A stretch of 64,000 nucleotides of DNA from Streptomyces reniochalinae (GCF_003323735.1 NZ_QOIM01000042.1:310001-374000); one strand, 5' to 3'; positions 40,764-49,668 are shown, numbered from the stretch's first letter. Numbers and translations are program-made. Notes: a model not told the origin generated them from the sequence alone.

Positions 40764-41432
40764 ATGCGCCAACGACCCTTCCGTGTACGTCTCGCAGGGG
40801 TCCGCACGAGCTGGCGCACCCTCGAAGACGGCGACTTCTTCTGCCCCGGCTGCGGAGGTGACCGCCGCTACCGCAGACGCACGGGCAGGCGCCGCTTCGT
40901 GCTCCTGGGCGTCCCGCTGATCCCCCGCGGGCCGGCCGGGCCCGTCGTCGAATGCGTCGCCTGCCGCGGCCACTTCGCCGTCGGCGCGCTCGACCACCCC
41001 ACCACGGACCGGCTCGCCACCATGCTCCGCGAGGCCGTGCACAGCGTGGCGCTGGCCGTGCTGGCCGCCGGCGGCGCCCAGGCGCGTGCCGTGCGCGAGA
41101 CGGCGGTGGAGACGGTGCGCGCGGCCGGCTTCCCCGGCTGCCGCGAGGAAGAGCTGATGACGCTGCTCGCCGCGCTCACGCAAGAGAGCGGTCCAGGCGA
41201 TCCCACCCCGGTGTCCCGGGAGATCGAACTGCACGAGGTGCTCGCCCCGCTCGCCCCGCACCTGGCCGTGCCGGGCCGCGAGAGCCTGCTGCTCCAAGGC
41301 GCGCGGATCGCGCTCGCCGACGGGGTGTACTGCGCGGCCGAGCGCGACGTGCTCACCACCGTCGGGCAGGCCCTGCGGATCGGCACGCAGGACGTGGACC
41401 GGCTGCTCGCCCAGGCGCACACCCCCTCCTGA
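40764..41432 (+). CDS. TerB-like protein with N-terminal zinc ribbon
   Basis: A 222-residue protein. The N-terminus has two CxxC knuckles, C27-x2-C30 (FFCPGCGGDRRYR) and C64-x2-C67 (VECVACRGHF), forming a probable zinc ribbon. The C-terminal 140 residues have the helical TerB-like pattern (LLLQGARIALADGVYCAAERDVLTTVGQALRIGTQDVDRLL). TerB domains occur in tellurite-resistance and stress systems, but single TerB proteins like this have no assigned role. GGAGGTGCGAGG precedes the ATG. No other ter genes are nearby. Confidence 0.8.
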   Translation: MRQRPFRVRLAGVRTSWRTLEDGDFFCPGCGGDRRYRRRTGRRRFVLLGVPLIPRGPAGPVVECVACRGHFAVGALDHPTTDRLATMLREAVHSVALAVLAAGGAQARAVRETAVETVRAAGFPGCREEELMTLLAALTQESGPGDPTPVSREIELHEVLAPLAPHLAVPGRESLLLQGARIALADGVYCAAERDVLTTVGQALRIGTQDVDRLLAQAHTPS

Positions 41433-41454
41433 CCCCGCCGCGGCACGGGGCCCC

Positions 41455-41471
41455 GTCCCGCCGGGCGGGAC
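41455..41471. terminator. Short GC hairpin after the TerB-like gene
   Basis: GTCCCGCC and GGCGGGAC pair around one base, 23 bases after the stop. It could terminate the TerB-like transcript or lie in the beta-glucosidase promoter region. Confidence 0.4.
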
Positions 41472-41533
41472 GCCAACACCGTTGTTACGCACGAGTATTG
41501 ACGGGTGCACGCCCGCGCTGATGAGTTGGCCGT

Positions 41534-42916
41534 ATGACGAGCCATCAGCCGCTGCCTGCCTTTCCCGACGGGTTCCTGTGGGGTACGTCGACCTCCGCTT
41601 TCCAGATCGAGGGGGGCGCGGAGGCGGACGGGCGGGGCCCCTCCGCCTGGGACGCCTTCACCCGGCAGCCGGGCCGGATCAAGGACGGCAGCGACGCCGC
41701 CGTCGCCACCGACCACTACCACCGGTGGCGCGAGGACGTCGCACTCCTGCGGGAGCTGGGCGTGGGCGCCTACCGGTTCTCCGTCTCCTGGCCCCGCGTC
41801 CTGCCCGCCGGCAAGGGAGCGGTCAACGCGCCGGGGCTCGACTTCTACGACGCGCTCGTCGACGCGCTGTGCGCCGCGGGCATCGAGCCGGTGCCCACCC
41901 TCTTCCACTGGGACACGCCGCTGCCACTGGAGGAGCGCGGCGGCTGGCTGGAGCGGGACACCGCACAGCGGTTCGCCGACTACGCCGACGTGGTCGCCGC
42001 CCGCCTCGCCGACCGCGTCACCCGCTGGATCACGCTCAACGAACCCGCCGAGCTCACCCTCCTCGGCTACGGCCTCGGCGAACACGCACCCGGCAAGAGG
42101 CTGCTGTTCGACGCGCTGCCCGCCGCCCACCACCAACTGCTCGGCCACGGCCTCGCCGCCCGCGCGCTGCGCGCCCGCGGCGTGCGCTCCCTCGGCGTCG
42201 CCAACTCGCACGGGCCCGTCTGGCCGGTGTCCTCCAGCGAGGAGGACACCGGCGCGGCGGCGCTCTACGACCTGCTCACCAACCGGCTGTTCACCGAACC
42301 GCTGCTGCTGGGCCGCTACCCCGACGAAGGGCTGGCCGCCATGCTGCCGGGACCCGTCGCCGACGACCTCGACCTGATCGGCGGCTCCCTGGACTGGTAC
42401 GGCGTCAACTACTACCAGCCCACCCTCGTGGGCGCCCCCGACCCGCACACCCAGGCGGACGAGTTCGCCGGCATCGGCATGCCCGCCGAACTGCCCTTCG
42501 GCATCAGGGAGATACCCGGCAAGGAGCGCACCGGATTCGGATGGGCCGTTGTCCCCGAAGGGCTCGGCGAAACCCTGCGGACCCTGCGCGAGAGGTACGG
42601 CGAGCGACTGCCTCCCGTCCTCGTCACGGAGAACGGCTGCGCCTACCCCGAACCGGTGGCCGACACCCGCAGGATCGCCTTCCACGACGCACACCTGCGC
42701 GAGCTGCACGCGGCCCTCGAAGAGGGAGCCGACGTCCGCGGCTACTTCGTCTGGTCGCTGCTGGACAACTTCGAGTGGGCCGAAGGGTACGAGCAGCGCT
42801 TCGGGCTCGTCCACGTCGACTACGCGACGGGCCGCCGCACACCCAAGGACTCCTTCCGCTGGCTGCGGGACGCGCTGCGCGCCCAGCGCCCACCGGGGCG
42901 TGAGGCCGGCCGGTGA
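41534..42916 (+). CDS. Family GH1 beta-glucosidase
   Basis: A 460-residue retaining glycosidase. N-terminal FPDGFLWGTSTSAFQIEGGAEADGRGPS is the GH1 signature; E170 in TLNEPAE is the acid/base and E366 in LVTENGC the nucleophile; the C-terminal aglycone region has WSLLDNFEWAEGYEQRFGLVHVDY. No signal peptide, so it acts on imported di- or oligosaccharides such as cellobiose. Its last four bases overlap the start of an MFS transporter (GTGA-type), implying joint uptake and hydrolysis of a beta-glucoside. No dedicated LacI regulator is adjacent. Confidence 0.93.
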   Translation: MTSHQPLPAFPDGFLWGTSTSAFQIEGGAEADGRGPSAWDAFTRQPGRIKDGSDAAVATDHYHRWREDVALLRELGVGAYRFSVSWPRVLPAGKGAVNAPGLDFYDALVDALCAAGIEPVPTLFHWDTPLPLEERGGWLERDTAQRFADYADVVAARLADRVTRWITLNEPAELTLLGYGLGEHAPGKRLLFDALPAAHHQLLGHGLAARALRARGVRSLGVANSHGPVWPVSSSEEDTGAAALYDLLTNRLFTEPLLLGRYPDEGLAAMLPGPVADDLDLIGGSLDWYGVNYYQPTLVGAPDPHTQADEFAGIGMPAELPFGIREIPGKERTGFGWAVVPEGLGETLRTLRERYGERLPPVLVTENGCAYPEPVADTRRIAFHDAHLRELHAALEEGADVRGYFVWSLLDNFEWAEGYEQRFGLVHVDYATGRRTPKDSFRWLRDALRAQRPPGREAGR

Positions 42917-44199
42917 CGGTCGTCCCCCCTTTGTCCGGAGCGGCCGGCGGCCCCGCCGGCCCCGCCGCCGGGCCCCTCGCCGAGCCCACCGCGCCGGTCA
43001 CCCCGCGCTGGACGACAGCGCTCTCCCTGGCCAACGGCTCGGTATGGGTGGGCTGGTACGGGCCCCTCCAGGTGCTCCTCGCCCTCCAGGCGGCCGAACT
43101 GGCCCCCGCGGGGTGGGGCAAGGAGTCCGTACTGGCCTGGGTGACGGGCATCGGCGCCGCCGTCTCCCTGGCCGCCAACCCCCTCTTCGGCGCCCTCTCC
43201 GACCGCACCACCTCCCGCTGGGGGCGGCGCATCCCGTGGATCGTCGCGGGCGCGGCCGGCGGCGGCGCGGGCCTGGTGGTCCTCGCGCTCGCGCGGAACA
43301 TGACGGCGATGGTGCTGGGCTGGTGCCTGGTACAGCTCGCGCTCAACGCCACCTTCGCCGCCCTGGTCGCCGCCGTGCCCGACCGGGTACCGGTCGGGCA
43401 GCGCGGCGCCGTCGGCGGCTGGCTGGGCGTCTCCCAGACCCTCGGCGTCGTCCTCGGCACCGGCCTGGCCATGGCCGCGGGCGGCCTCACCGCCGGCTAC
43501 CTGGCCTGCGCGCTGTTCACCGTGCTCGCCGTAGGCCCGTACGTGCTGCTGCGCCAGGACACACCGCTGCCGCCCGCGCTGCGGCCCGCGTTCACCTGGC
43601 GGGGGTTCACCCGCGGCTTCTGGATCAGCCCGCGCGCCCACCCCGACTTCGGCTGGGCCTGGCTGACCCGCTTCCTGGTCAACCTCGGCAACGCGCTGGC
43701 ACTGCTGTACCTGCTGTACTACCTGCGCGACGAACTGCACGTCGCCGCCCCCGGGGACGGGGTCCTCGTCCTGACCGCCGTCAACGCCGCGCTGCTGCTG
43801 GCCACCGTCGTGGCCGGCGGCCTCTGGTCCGACCGCGCGGGGCGGCGCAAACCCTTCGTCCTGTGGGCCGGCGTCGTGATGGCCGCCGCCGCGGCGCTGC
43901 TGGCCTGCTGGCAGACCTGGACGGGAGCCCTGTGCGCGGCCGCCCTGCTCGGTGTCGGCTTCGGCGTCTTCACCTCCGTCGACTTCGCCCTCATGGCGGA
44001 CGTGCTGCCCGCCGCCCTCGACCGCGGCAAGGACCTGGGCGTCATCAACATCGCCAACTCCCTGCCCCAGGTCGCAGCCCCCGCGCTGGCCGCACCCCTG
44101 GTCACCCACGCGGGCGGCTACCCGACCCTCTACCTCACCTCCGCCGCCATCGGCCTCGCCGGCGCCCTCCTGGTGCTCCGCATCCGCGGAGTCCGCTAG
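42913..44199 (+). CDS. MFS transporter, probable sugar/glycoside permease
   Basis: A 428-residue membrane protein with about twelve hydrophobic helices. The loop motif GALSDRTTSRWGRRIPWI and its half-repeat GLWSDRAGRRKPFVL mark the major facilitator fold. The N-terminal 35 residues are Pro/Ala-rich. The GTG start lies within the end of the GH1 gene, so it probably carries that enzyme's substrate. The stop codon TAG (44197-44199) is part of the CTAG site that bounds a miniature mobile element, so the present C-terminus was probably set, or just missed, by that insertion. Confidence 0.87.
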   Translation: MTVVPPLSGAAGGPAGPAAGPLAEPTAPVTPRWTTALSLANGSVWVGWYGPLQVLLALQAAELAPAGWGKESVLAWVTGIGAAVSLAANPLFGALSDRTTSRWGRRIPWIVAGAAGGGAGLVVLALARNMTAMVLGWCLVQLALNATFAALVAAVPDRVPVGQRGAVGGWLGVSQTLGVVLGTGLAMAAGGLTAGYLACALFTVLAVGPYVLLRQDTPLPPALRPAFTWRGFTRGFWISPRAHPDFGWAWLTRFLVNLGNALALLYLLYYLRDELHVAAPGDGVLVLTAVNAALLLATVVAGGLWSDRAGRRKPFVLWAGVVMAAAAALLACWQTWTGALCAAALLGVGFGVFTSVDFALMADVLPAALDRGKDLGVINIANSLPQVAAPALAAPLVTHAGGYPTLYLTSAAIGLAGALLVLRIRGVR

Positions 44200-44407
44200 G
44201 GAGTGTCTTCAAAGTAGCGGCGTCCGCCCGGAGGGCGGGCCTGGCGGTGTCTGGTGCGTGCGCTCGCAAGGCGGAGGAGGGAGTCCCTGCGTGGGGGCAC
44301 CTCCCGGGGCGAGCGAAGCCGAGCCCTGGGGGAAGCGGCGACCGACGACAACGCCGCGAGCGTGCGTGCCAGGCGCCGCCAGGCAGGCGGGACTTTGAAG
44401 ACACGAC
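44200..44407. mobile_element. 208-bp miniature inverted-repeat element flanked by CTAG
   Basis: It begins GGAGTGTCTTCAAAGT and ends ACTTTGAAGACACGAC, the same ends as the 60-bp element at 9066-9125, and is bounded by CTAG at 44196-44199 and 44408-44411. The inner part includes a segment (about 44299-44335, GGGGGCACCTCCC ... CTGGGGGA) of a type commonly repeated in Streptomyces intergenic DNA. No coding region is supported. Family is inferred from the CTAG target and short repeats. Confidence 0.8.
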
Positions 44408-44477
44408 CTAGCCCCGCCGGCCGCGGACGGCACCCCCGGCTGCCCCAACCCTCGCGGCCTGGCGCAGGATTGGGCGT

Positions 44478-45776
44478 GTGCGGATGCCACGGGACCCGAT
44501 GAACACCGTCATGGACCGCGTCCTGCGGCCCCGGAGCCCCTCGGTGCCCGTCGCCCGGAACGACCTGCTGCTCGCGCTGGGCATGTGCCTGGCCCAGACC
44601 GCCATGGCAGCGGGCGCGCCGCCCTCCGACGGGCACACCCCCACGGCGGCGGGCTGGGCGCTGCTCACCTGCTCCGGCGCCGTCCTCGCCCTGAGGCGCA
44701 GGGCGCCGTGGCTGACCGTCGCCGTGATCATCGCGTGTGTCGGCCCCTACCACGCCCAGGACTTCTCCCACTCGGCGGCGGTACCCGCGGCCCTCGTCGC
44801 CCTGTACTCCATGGCCGCCGCCGGACCCCCGTGGCGCACCTTCACCACGCTCGGCGTACTCGTCGGCATCATGGCGACGGTGATGGGCGGCCTCGGCGCC
44901 ACCCGCCAACTGGGCGAGATGCTGCGCTCCTCCGGGTGGCTGGTGGTGTGCGTCCTGGTCGGTGAAGCCATCCGCATCCACCGCAACTACGTCGCCGCCG
45001 TGGTCGAGCGCGCCGAGAGGGCCGAGCGCACCCGCGAGGAGGAAGCCGCGCGCCGCGTCGTCCAGGAACGGCTGCGCATCGCACGCGACCTGCACGACCT
45101 GCTCGCCCACAGCATCACCCTGATCGGCGTGCAGACCTCGGTGGCCGCACACGTGCTCGTCGCCGACCCCGACCGGCTCGACCGCGAAGCCGTCGCCAAG
45201 GCGCTCGACGGCATCTATGACACCTGCCGCGGTGCCCGCACGGAACTCAGGACCACGCTGGAGGTGCTGCGCGCCGGCGACGCCGACGGCAGGGAACCGC
45301 TGCCGGGACTGTCCTCACTGCCCGATCTGGCACGGGCGGCGTGCGACGCGGGCGCCCACGTCGAACTGTCCGTGACCCGCGGCGCGTACGACCTCGCGCC
45401 CGAGCCCGCGGTCGGAGCCGCCGCCTACCGCATCGTCCAGGAGGCACTGACCAACGCCGTACGCCACGCCGGGGCCTCCGTCGGCGTGCGGGCCGCGGTG
45501 GAGAGCGCCGGCTCCGCGCTGCGGGTGAGCGTCGTCGACGACGGCGGCGCCGCGGGCACCCGGGCAGCCGCCACCGAACAGGCCGGGGACGGGGGAGGGT
45601 TCGGCATCGTCGGCATGCGGGAGCGGGCCCGCAGCGTCGGCGGCACCCTCGAAGCCAGGCCACGCACCGGCGGCGCCGGATTCGCGGTGACCGCCCTGCT
45701 GCCCGCGCGGCTCACCCCCTCCCCGCCCCCCTCTCCGTCCACCGACCACGCCCTTGGGAGGAAGGAACCTCGATGA
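44478..45776 (+). CDS. NarL-type sensor histidine kinase
   Basis: A 432-residue kinase with four to five N-terminal membrane segments (LLLALGMCLAQTAMAA, PWLTVAVIIACVGPYH, AAVPAALVALYSMAAA, LGVLVGIMATVMGGL), a HisKA_3 box with the phospho-His in LRIARDLHDLLAHSITLIG, and an HATPase domain (AYRIVQEALTNAVRHAG, GGGFGIVGMRERARSVGG). The GTG at 44478 is used; ATGs at 44484 and 44499 are alternatives. It overlaps its response regulator by four bases. Signal unknown; the short loops suggest an intramembrane-sensing kinase. Confidence 0.9.
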   Translation: MRMPRDPMNTVMDRVLRPRSPSVPVARNDLLLALGMCLAQTAMAAGAPPSDGHTPTAAGWALLTCSGAVLALRRRAPWLTVAVIIACVGPYHAQDFSHSAAVPAALVALYSMAAAGPPWRTFTTLGVLVGIMATVMGGLGATRQLGEMLRSSGWLVVCVLVGEAIRIHRNYVAAVVERAERAERTREEEAARRVVQERLRIARDLHDLLAHSITLIGVQTSVAAHVLVADPDRLDREAVAKALDGIYDTCRGARTELRTTLEVLRAGDADGREPLPGLSSLPDLARAACDAGAHVELSVTRGAYDLAPEPAVGAAAYRIVQEALTNAVRHAGASVGVRAAVESAGSALRVSVVDDGGAAGTRAAATEQAGDGGGFGIVGMRERARSVGGTLEARPRTGGAGFAVTALLPARLTPSPPPSPSTDHALGRKEPR

Positions 45777-46573
45777 GCGGCCAGACACACGCCTCGGCGA
45801 GTGCGTCGGCGAGCGCCTCGACGAGCGCGTCGGCGAGTGGGAGAACGCCGGACGCACCGCGCGGCGCCGGCACCCCCCTGCGGATCGTCCTCGCCGACGA
45901 CCAGACACTCGTGCGCTCCGCCTTCGCCATGCTCATCGCCTCAGCGCCGGGCATGACCGTCGTCGGGGAGGCCGGCACGGGACGCGAGGCCGTCGCGCTG
46001 GCCAGGTCGGCACACGCCGACCTGGTCGTCATGGACATCCGCATGCCCGATCTGGACGGCATCGAGGCCACCCGGCTGATCGCCGCCGCCGGCGACCTCG
46101 ACCAGGTCAAGGTCCTCGTCCTGACGACGTACGACACCGACGAGCACGTCGTCGAGGCCCTGCGCGCCGGGGCCTCCGGCTTCCTCGTCAAGGACACCAG
46201 GCCCGCCGAGTTGCTCGACGCGATCCGCACCGTCGCCGCAGGCGACTCCCTCCTGTCGCCGGGGCCCACGGCCCGGCTGATCGCCCGCGTGCTGCGCACA
46301 CCGGAGCCCGGCGACAGTGCGGACCGCGCCGAGCCCGCCCCCGGCGCATTGGACGTGCTCTCCGCACGGGAACGCGAGGTCCTCGCCCTGGTGGCGCGCG
46401 GCCACAACAACGCCGAGATCGCCCACGCCCTCGCCCTGTCCCCCCTGACGGCCAAGACCCATGTGAGCCGCATCATGGGAAAGCTCTCCGTGCGCGACCG
46501 CGCACAACTGGTGATCGCCGCCTACGAATCGGGCCTCGTCACCCCGGGAGCCGCCCCACAGCCACCCGACTGA
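45773..46573 (+). CDS. NarL/LuxR-type response regulator
   Basis: A 266-residue DNA-binding regulator. Receiver: D42/D43, phospho-acceptor D88 (VVMDIRMPDLDG) and VKDTRP lysine. C-terminal LuxR helix-turn-helix: LSAREREVLALVARGHNNAEIAHALALSPLTAKTHVSRIMGKL. The first 30 residues are an unusual Ala/Ser repeat (HASASASASASTSASASG) not part of the fold. ATG overlaps the kinase stop (ATGA) and follows GGGAGGAAGG. Targets not identifiable here. Confidence 0.92.
   Translation: MSGQTHASASASASASTSASASGRTPDAPRGAGTPLRIVLADDQTLVRSAFAMLIASAPGMTVVGEAGTGREAVALARSAHADLVVMDIRMPDLDGIEATRLIAAAGDLDQVKVLVLTTYDTDEHVVEALRAGASGFLVKDTRPAELLDAIRTVAAGDSLLSPGPTARLIARVLRTPEPGDSADRAEPAPGALDVLSAREREVLALVARGHNNAEIAHALALSPLTAKTHVSRIMGKLSVRDRAQLVIAAYESGLVTPGAAPQPPD
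45793..45840 (+). repeat. Ala/Ser-encoding micro-repeat in the response regulator
   Basis: Imperfect 6- and 12-bp units of the type GCGTCGGCGAGT/GCCTCGACGAGC encode SASASASTSASAS just before the receiver domain. It looks like another slippage-derived linker. Confidence 0.65.
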
Positions 46574-46630
46574 CACCCCGGTACGGGACAATGGCCCCAT
46601 GTGCTCTTCCCCGGACGCGGCGGTGGTCGT

Positions 46631-47389
46631 GTGAGCTTGTTCCGCGACGACGGGATTGTTCTGCGCACGCAGAAACTCGGCGAAGCCGACCGCATCATCA
46701 CGTTGCTCACTCGGGGGCACGGGCGGGTGCGCGCGGTGGCGCGCGGGGTGCGGCGGACGAAGTCGAAGTTCGGGGCGCGGCTGGAGCCGTTCAGCCACGT
46801 GGACGTGCAGTTCTTCGCGCGGGGCAGCGATCTCGTGGGGCGCGGCCTGCCGCTGTGCACCCAGACGGAGACGATCGCCCCGTACGGCCGGGGCATCGTC
46901 GCGGACTACGACCGCTACACCGCGGGGACGGCCATGCTGGAGACGGCCGAGCGGTTCACCGACCACGAGGGCGAGCCGAACGTGCAGCAGTACCTGCTGC
47001 TGGTGGGCGGGCTGCGCACCCTCGCCTCCGGCGAGCACGGCGCGGACCTGGTGCTGGACGCCTTCTTGCTGCGCTCCCTGGCCATGGGCGGCTACGCCCC
47101 CAGCTTCGCGGACTGCGCCAAGTGCGGAATGCCCGGGCCCAACCGGTTCTTCTCGGTGGCCTCGGGCGGTGTGGTGTGCGGCGACTGCCGCGTCCCGGGC
47201 AGCGTCGTCCCGTCCCCGGAGGCGCTGCGGCTGCTGGGCGCCCTGCTGACGGGCGACTGGGAGACGGCGGACGCCGCCGAGCGGCGGCACTGCCGGGAGG
47301 GCTCGGGGCTGGTCTCGGCGTATCTGCACTGGCACCTGGAGCGGGGGCTGCGCTCCTTGCGGTACGTGCGGCAGGCGTCGAACGGTTAG
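46631..47389 (+). CDS. recO: DNA repair protein RecO
   Basis: Recombination mediator of the RecF pathway that anneals ssDNA and helps load RecA. The 252 residues start SLFRDDGIVLRTQKLGEADRIITLLTRGHGRVRAVARGVRRTKSKFG after GTG at 46631 (OB fold), followed by a helical domain and a zinc finger CAKCG...CGDC. A GTG 30 bases upstream is in frame but lacks homology. It is followed by uppS after 50 bases, the usual streptomycete order. Confidence 0.95.
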   Translation: MSLFRDDGIVLRTQKLGEADRIITLLTRGHGRVRAVARGVRRTKSKFGARLEPFSHVDVQFFARGSDLVGRGLPLCTQTETIAPYGRGIVADYDRYTAGTAMLETAERFTDHEGEPNVQQYLLLVGGLRTLASGEHGADLVLDAFLLRSLAMGGYAPSFADCAKCGMPGPNRFFSVASGGVVCGDCRVPGSVVPSPEALRLLGALLTGDWETADAAERRHCREGSGLVSAYLHWHLERGLRSLRYVRQASNG

Positions 47390-47439
47390 GCTCGGGCGGG
47401 TCAGCTGCCCCTTGCCCGCCCGCTGGAGATGAGTACCGA

Positions 47440-48273
47440 ATGGCACGCCGCGGAATGCTGTCCTGGTCGCAGCAGCGCGAGTACCAGGCGCCCGAGCCGC
47501 ATCCGTCGGGGGCCAGGCCGCCCAAGATCCCGGGTGAGCTCGTCCCGGGGCATGTGGCGGTCGTCATGGACGGCAACGGCCGGTGGGCCAAGCAGCGGGG
47601 TCTGCCGCGCACGGAGGGGCACAAGGTCGGTGAGGGCGTCGTGATGGACGTCCTCAAGGGCTGCCTGGAGATGGGCGTCAAGAACCTGTCGCTGTACGCG
47701 TTCTCGACGGAGAACTGGAAGCGTTCACCGGAAGAGGTGCGCTTCTTGATGAACTTCAACCGGGACGTGATCCGCCGGCGCCGCGACGAGATGGACGCCC
47801 TGGGCATCCGCATCCGCTGGGTGGGCCGGATGCCGAAGCTGTGGAAGTCGGTCGTCCAGGAGTTGCAGGTCGCCCAGGAGCAGACCAGGGACAACGACGC
47901 GATGACGCTGTATTTCTGCGTCAACTACGGCGGCCGCGCCGAGGTCGCGGACGCGGCGCGTGCCATCGCCGAGGAGGTCGCCGCGGGCCGGCTCGACCCG
48001 TCGAAGGTCAACGAGAAGACGTTCGCGAAGTATCTGTACTACCGCGACATGCCGGACGTGGACCTCTTCCTGCGCCCCTCGGGGGAGCAGCGCACCTCCA
48101 ACTACCTGATCTGGCAGAGCGCCTACGCGGAGATGGTCTACCAGGACGTGCTGTGGCCGGACTTCGACCGGCGCGACCTGTGGGCGGCCTGCCTGGAGTA
48201 CGCCCAGCGCGACCGGCGCTTCGGCGGCGCCCTGCCGAACGAGGGCGGAGCGGCCGCGTCGGGCAAGCCCTGA
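47440..48273 (+). CDS. uppS: Isoprenyl transferase (undecaprenyl/decaprenyl diphosphate synthase)
   Basis: cis-Prenyltransferase making the polyprenyl carrier lipid for cell-wall synthesis. It has 277 residues with the signature HVAVVMDGNGRWAKQRGLPRTEGHK (D44), LSLYAFSTENWKRS, and the C-terminal DLFLRPSGEQRTSNYLIWQSAYAEMVYQDVLWPDF. The ATG at 47440 gives the typical MARRGMLSWSQQREYQAPEPHPSGARPPKIP. Chain length cannot be judged from sequence. Confidence 0.95.
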   Translation: MARRGMLSWSQQREYQAPEPHPSGARPPKIPGELVPGHVAVVMDGNGRWAKQRGLPRTEGHKVGEGVVMDVLKGCLEMGVKNLSLYAFSTENWKRSPEEVRFLMNFNRDVIRRRRDEMDALGIRIRWVGRMPKLWKSVVQELQVAQEQTRDNDAMTLYFCVNYGGRAEVADAARAIAEEVAAGRLDPSKVNEKTFAKYLYYRDMPDVDLFLRPSGEQRTSNYLIWQSAYAEMVYQDVLWPDFDRRDLWAACLEYAQRDRRFGGALPNEGGAAASGKP

Positions 48274-48292
48274 GCGGGCGCCGCGGGCGGGG

Positions 48293-48580
48293 CTAGCCCG
48301 CGAAGTTCCAGGAGACCGTGCCGCCGGTGGTCACGAGGGTTGCCAGCACGATCAGGTCGGCGGCGCCGAGGGCGAGGCCGAGCAGGGCGCGGCGGGGCCT
48401 GGTGGTGTGGCGGGCCAGTGCCAGTCCGCCGAGGACCAGGGCGCAGGGGCCCAGGACGATGTTGAAGACCAGCAGTCCGACCAGGCCCATCACGAACGAG
48501 GCCACGGCCATGTCGTTCGCGTCGGCCCGGCGGGTGCGGCCCTTGGTCAGTGCGTGGGGGGTGGTGCTCGTCGTGCTCAT
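48293..48580 (-). CDS. DUF4190-like small membrane protein
   Basis: A 95-residue protein: polar N-terminus, then DANDMAVASFVMGLVGLLVFNIVLGPCALVLGGLALARHTTRPRRALLGLALGAADLIVLATLV, two hydrophobic segments in the DUF4190 pattern. Function unknown. Convergent with uppS. Confidence 0.78.
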   Translation of the reverse strand: MSTTSTTPHALTKGRTRRADANDMAVASFVMGLVGLLVFNIVLGPCALVLGGLALARHTTRPRRALLGLALGAADLIVLATLVTTGGTVSWNFAG

Positions 48581-48671
48581 GGTCGGCTCAGCTCCTTGGT
48601 CTGACGGGGCTCGGGCCGAGCGGCCCGGTGCCCCGGTGGCCGGTGTCTGCGGGACCCGGGGTCTTTGGGCC

Positions 48672-48833
48672 TCAGCTGTGTCGCCTGTGGCGGCGGTGGT
48701 GCTCGCGCACGGCGAAGACGAGCAGCCAGGCGGCGATGACCGCGGCTGCGGTCAGGCTCACGGCCGGCGGCAGGTGCGCGGGTGGGCCCACCAGGACGCC
48801 GAGCAGGAGGAACGCTGCGACGAGGAAGAGCAT
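48672..48833 (-). CDS. 53-residue membrane microprotein beside a TetR gene
   Basis: A 53-residue protein: MLFLVAAFLLLGVLVGPPA, then AVSLTAAAVIAAWLLVFAV and a basic tail REHHRRHRRHS. Two membrane helices are predicted by eye. GAGAGGGAC precedes the ATG at 48833. It is divergent from a TetR regulator and its start lies 33 bases from the operator-like repeat at 48866-48897, so it is probably repressed by that regulator. No known family was recognised. Confidence 0.7.
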   Translation of the reverse strand: MLFLVAAFLLLGVLVGPPAHLPPAVSLTAAAVIAAWLLVFAVREHHRRHRRHS

Positions 48834-48865
48834 GTGTCCCTCTCTCCGAACGGGTACGGCAATTC

Positions 48866-48948
48866 CAGTGAACAAGTGTGGTGACAACTGTTCACTGAAT
48901 CTGAGAGTACCCCATTGCGGCGTCCGGCACACAACTGTTTACTGAACC
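48866..48948. promoter_or_regulatory. Operator repeats between the microprotein and tetR genes
   Basis: CAGTGAACAAGTGT and ACAACTGTTCACTG form an imperfect inverted repeat with a 4-base spacer (48866-48897). A third copy of the arm, ACAACTGTTTACTGAACC, lies at 48931-48948, ending one base before the tetR ATG. The motif TGTTCACTG thus occurs three times across the divergent promoters. Confidence 0.78.
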
Positions 48949-48949
48949 C

Positions 48950-49597
48950 ATGAGCACCACCCCCTCGCAGCGGGACCTCCAGAAGGCCAGGACGCGCCGC
49001 GCCCTGCTCGACGCGGGCCTCGGTCTGCTCAAGGAGCAGAGCCTCAGCAGCCTCGGCCTGCGGGAGATCACCCGGGCCGTGGGCATCTCACCCGCGGCGT
49101 TCTACCGGCACTTCCGCGACGTCTCCGATCTCGGCGTCGCCCTCGTCGAGGAGTCGCTCGGCAGCCTGCACGAGGTGATACGGAGCGGGCTGACCGAGCA
49201 CACCGAGGACGCCGAGCGCATCGACCACCTCGTCGGCGCCATCGCCGCCTACGTGCGGGCGCACCCCGAGCACATCCGGTTCGTGGCCAGCGAGCGGCAC
49301 GGCGGGGTGGCCGCCGTCCGCACCGCCATCGCCGCCGAACTCGACCGCTTCGCCGCGGAGGTGGCCAGGCTGCTGGCCGAGGACGAGGTCTCCCGCGGCT
49401 GGAGCGCCGAGGACCTGCGCATGCTGGGGGAGACGTACGTCGACAACATGGTGATGACGGCCTCCGCGTTCCTGGAGGCCGCCCAGGGCGAGGGCCCCGC
49501 GTCCGAGACGGTCGCGCACACGGCCCGCCGCCAGCTCCGCCTCATCAGCCTGGGCCGCCGCCACTGGACGACGTCAGGACAGATCTCCGACGCGTGA
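48950..49597 (+). CDS. TetR family regulator (FabR-like)
   Basis: A 215-residue regulator with helix-turn-helix RRALLDAGLGLLKEQSLSSLGLREITRAVGISPAAFYRHFRDVSDLGVALVEESL and an all-helical C-terminal domain. The HTH and the following LGVALVEESL resemble the FabR-type subgroup that senses acyl groups, but this is only a resemblance. It starts ATGAGC one base after the operator repeat, so its mRNA is probably leaderless or nearly so. It likely controls itself and the divergent microprotein. Confidence 0.86.
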   Translation: MSTTPSQRDLQKARTRRALLDAGLGLLKEQSLSSLGLREITRAVGISPAAFYRHFRDVSDLGVALVEESLGSLHEVIRSGLTEHTEDAERIDHLVGAIAAYVRAHPEHIRFVASERHGGVAAVRTAIAAELDRFAAEVARLLAEDEVSRGWSAEDLRMLGETYVDNMVMTASAFLEAAQGEGPASETVAHTARRQLRLISLGRRHWTTSGQISDA

Positions 49598-49668
49598 CCC
49601 CCGCTCCTGCCGCCGCCCGCCGCCCGCCGTCCCCGCTCGCCGGATCCGCGGGGCAGGCGGAGCGCTCG

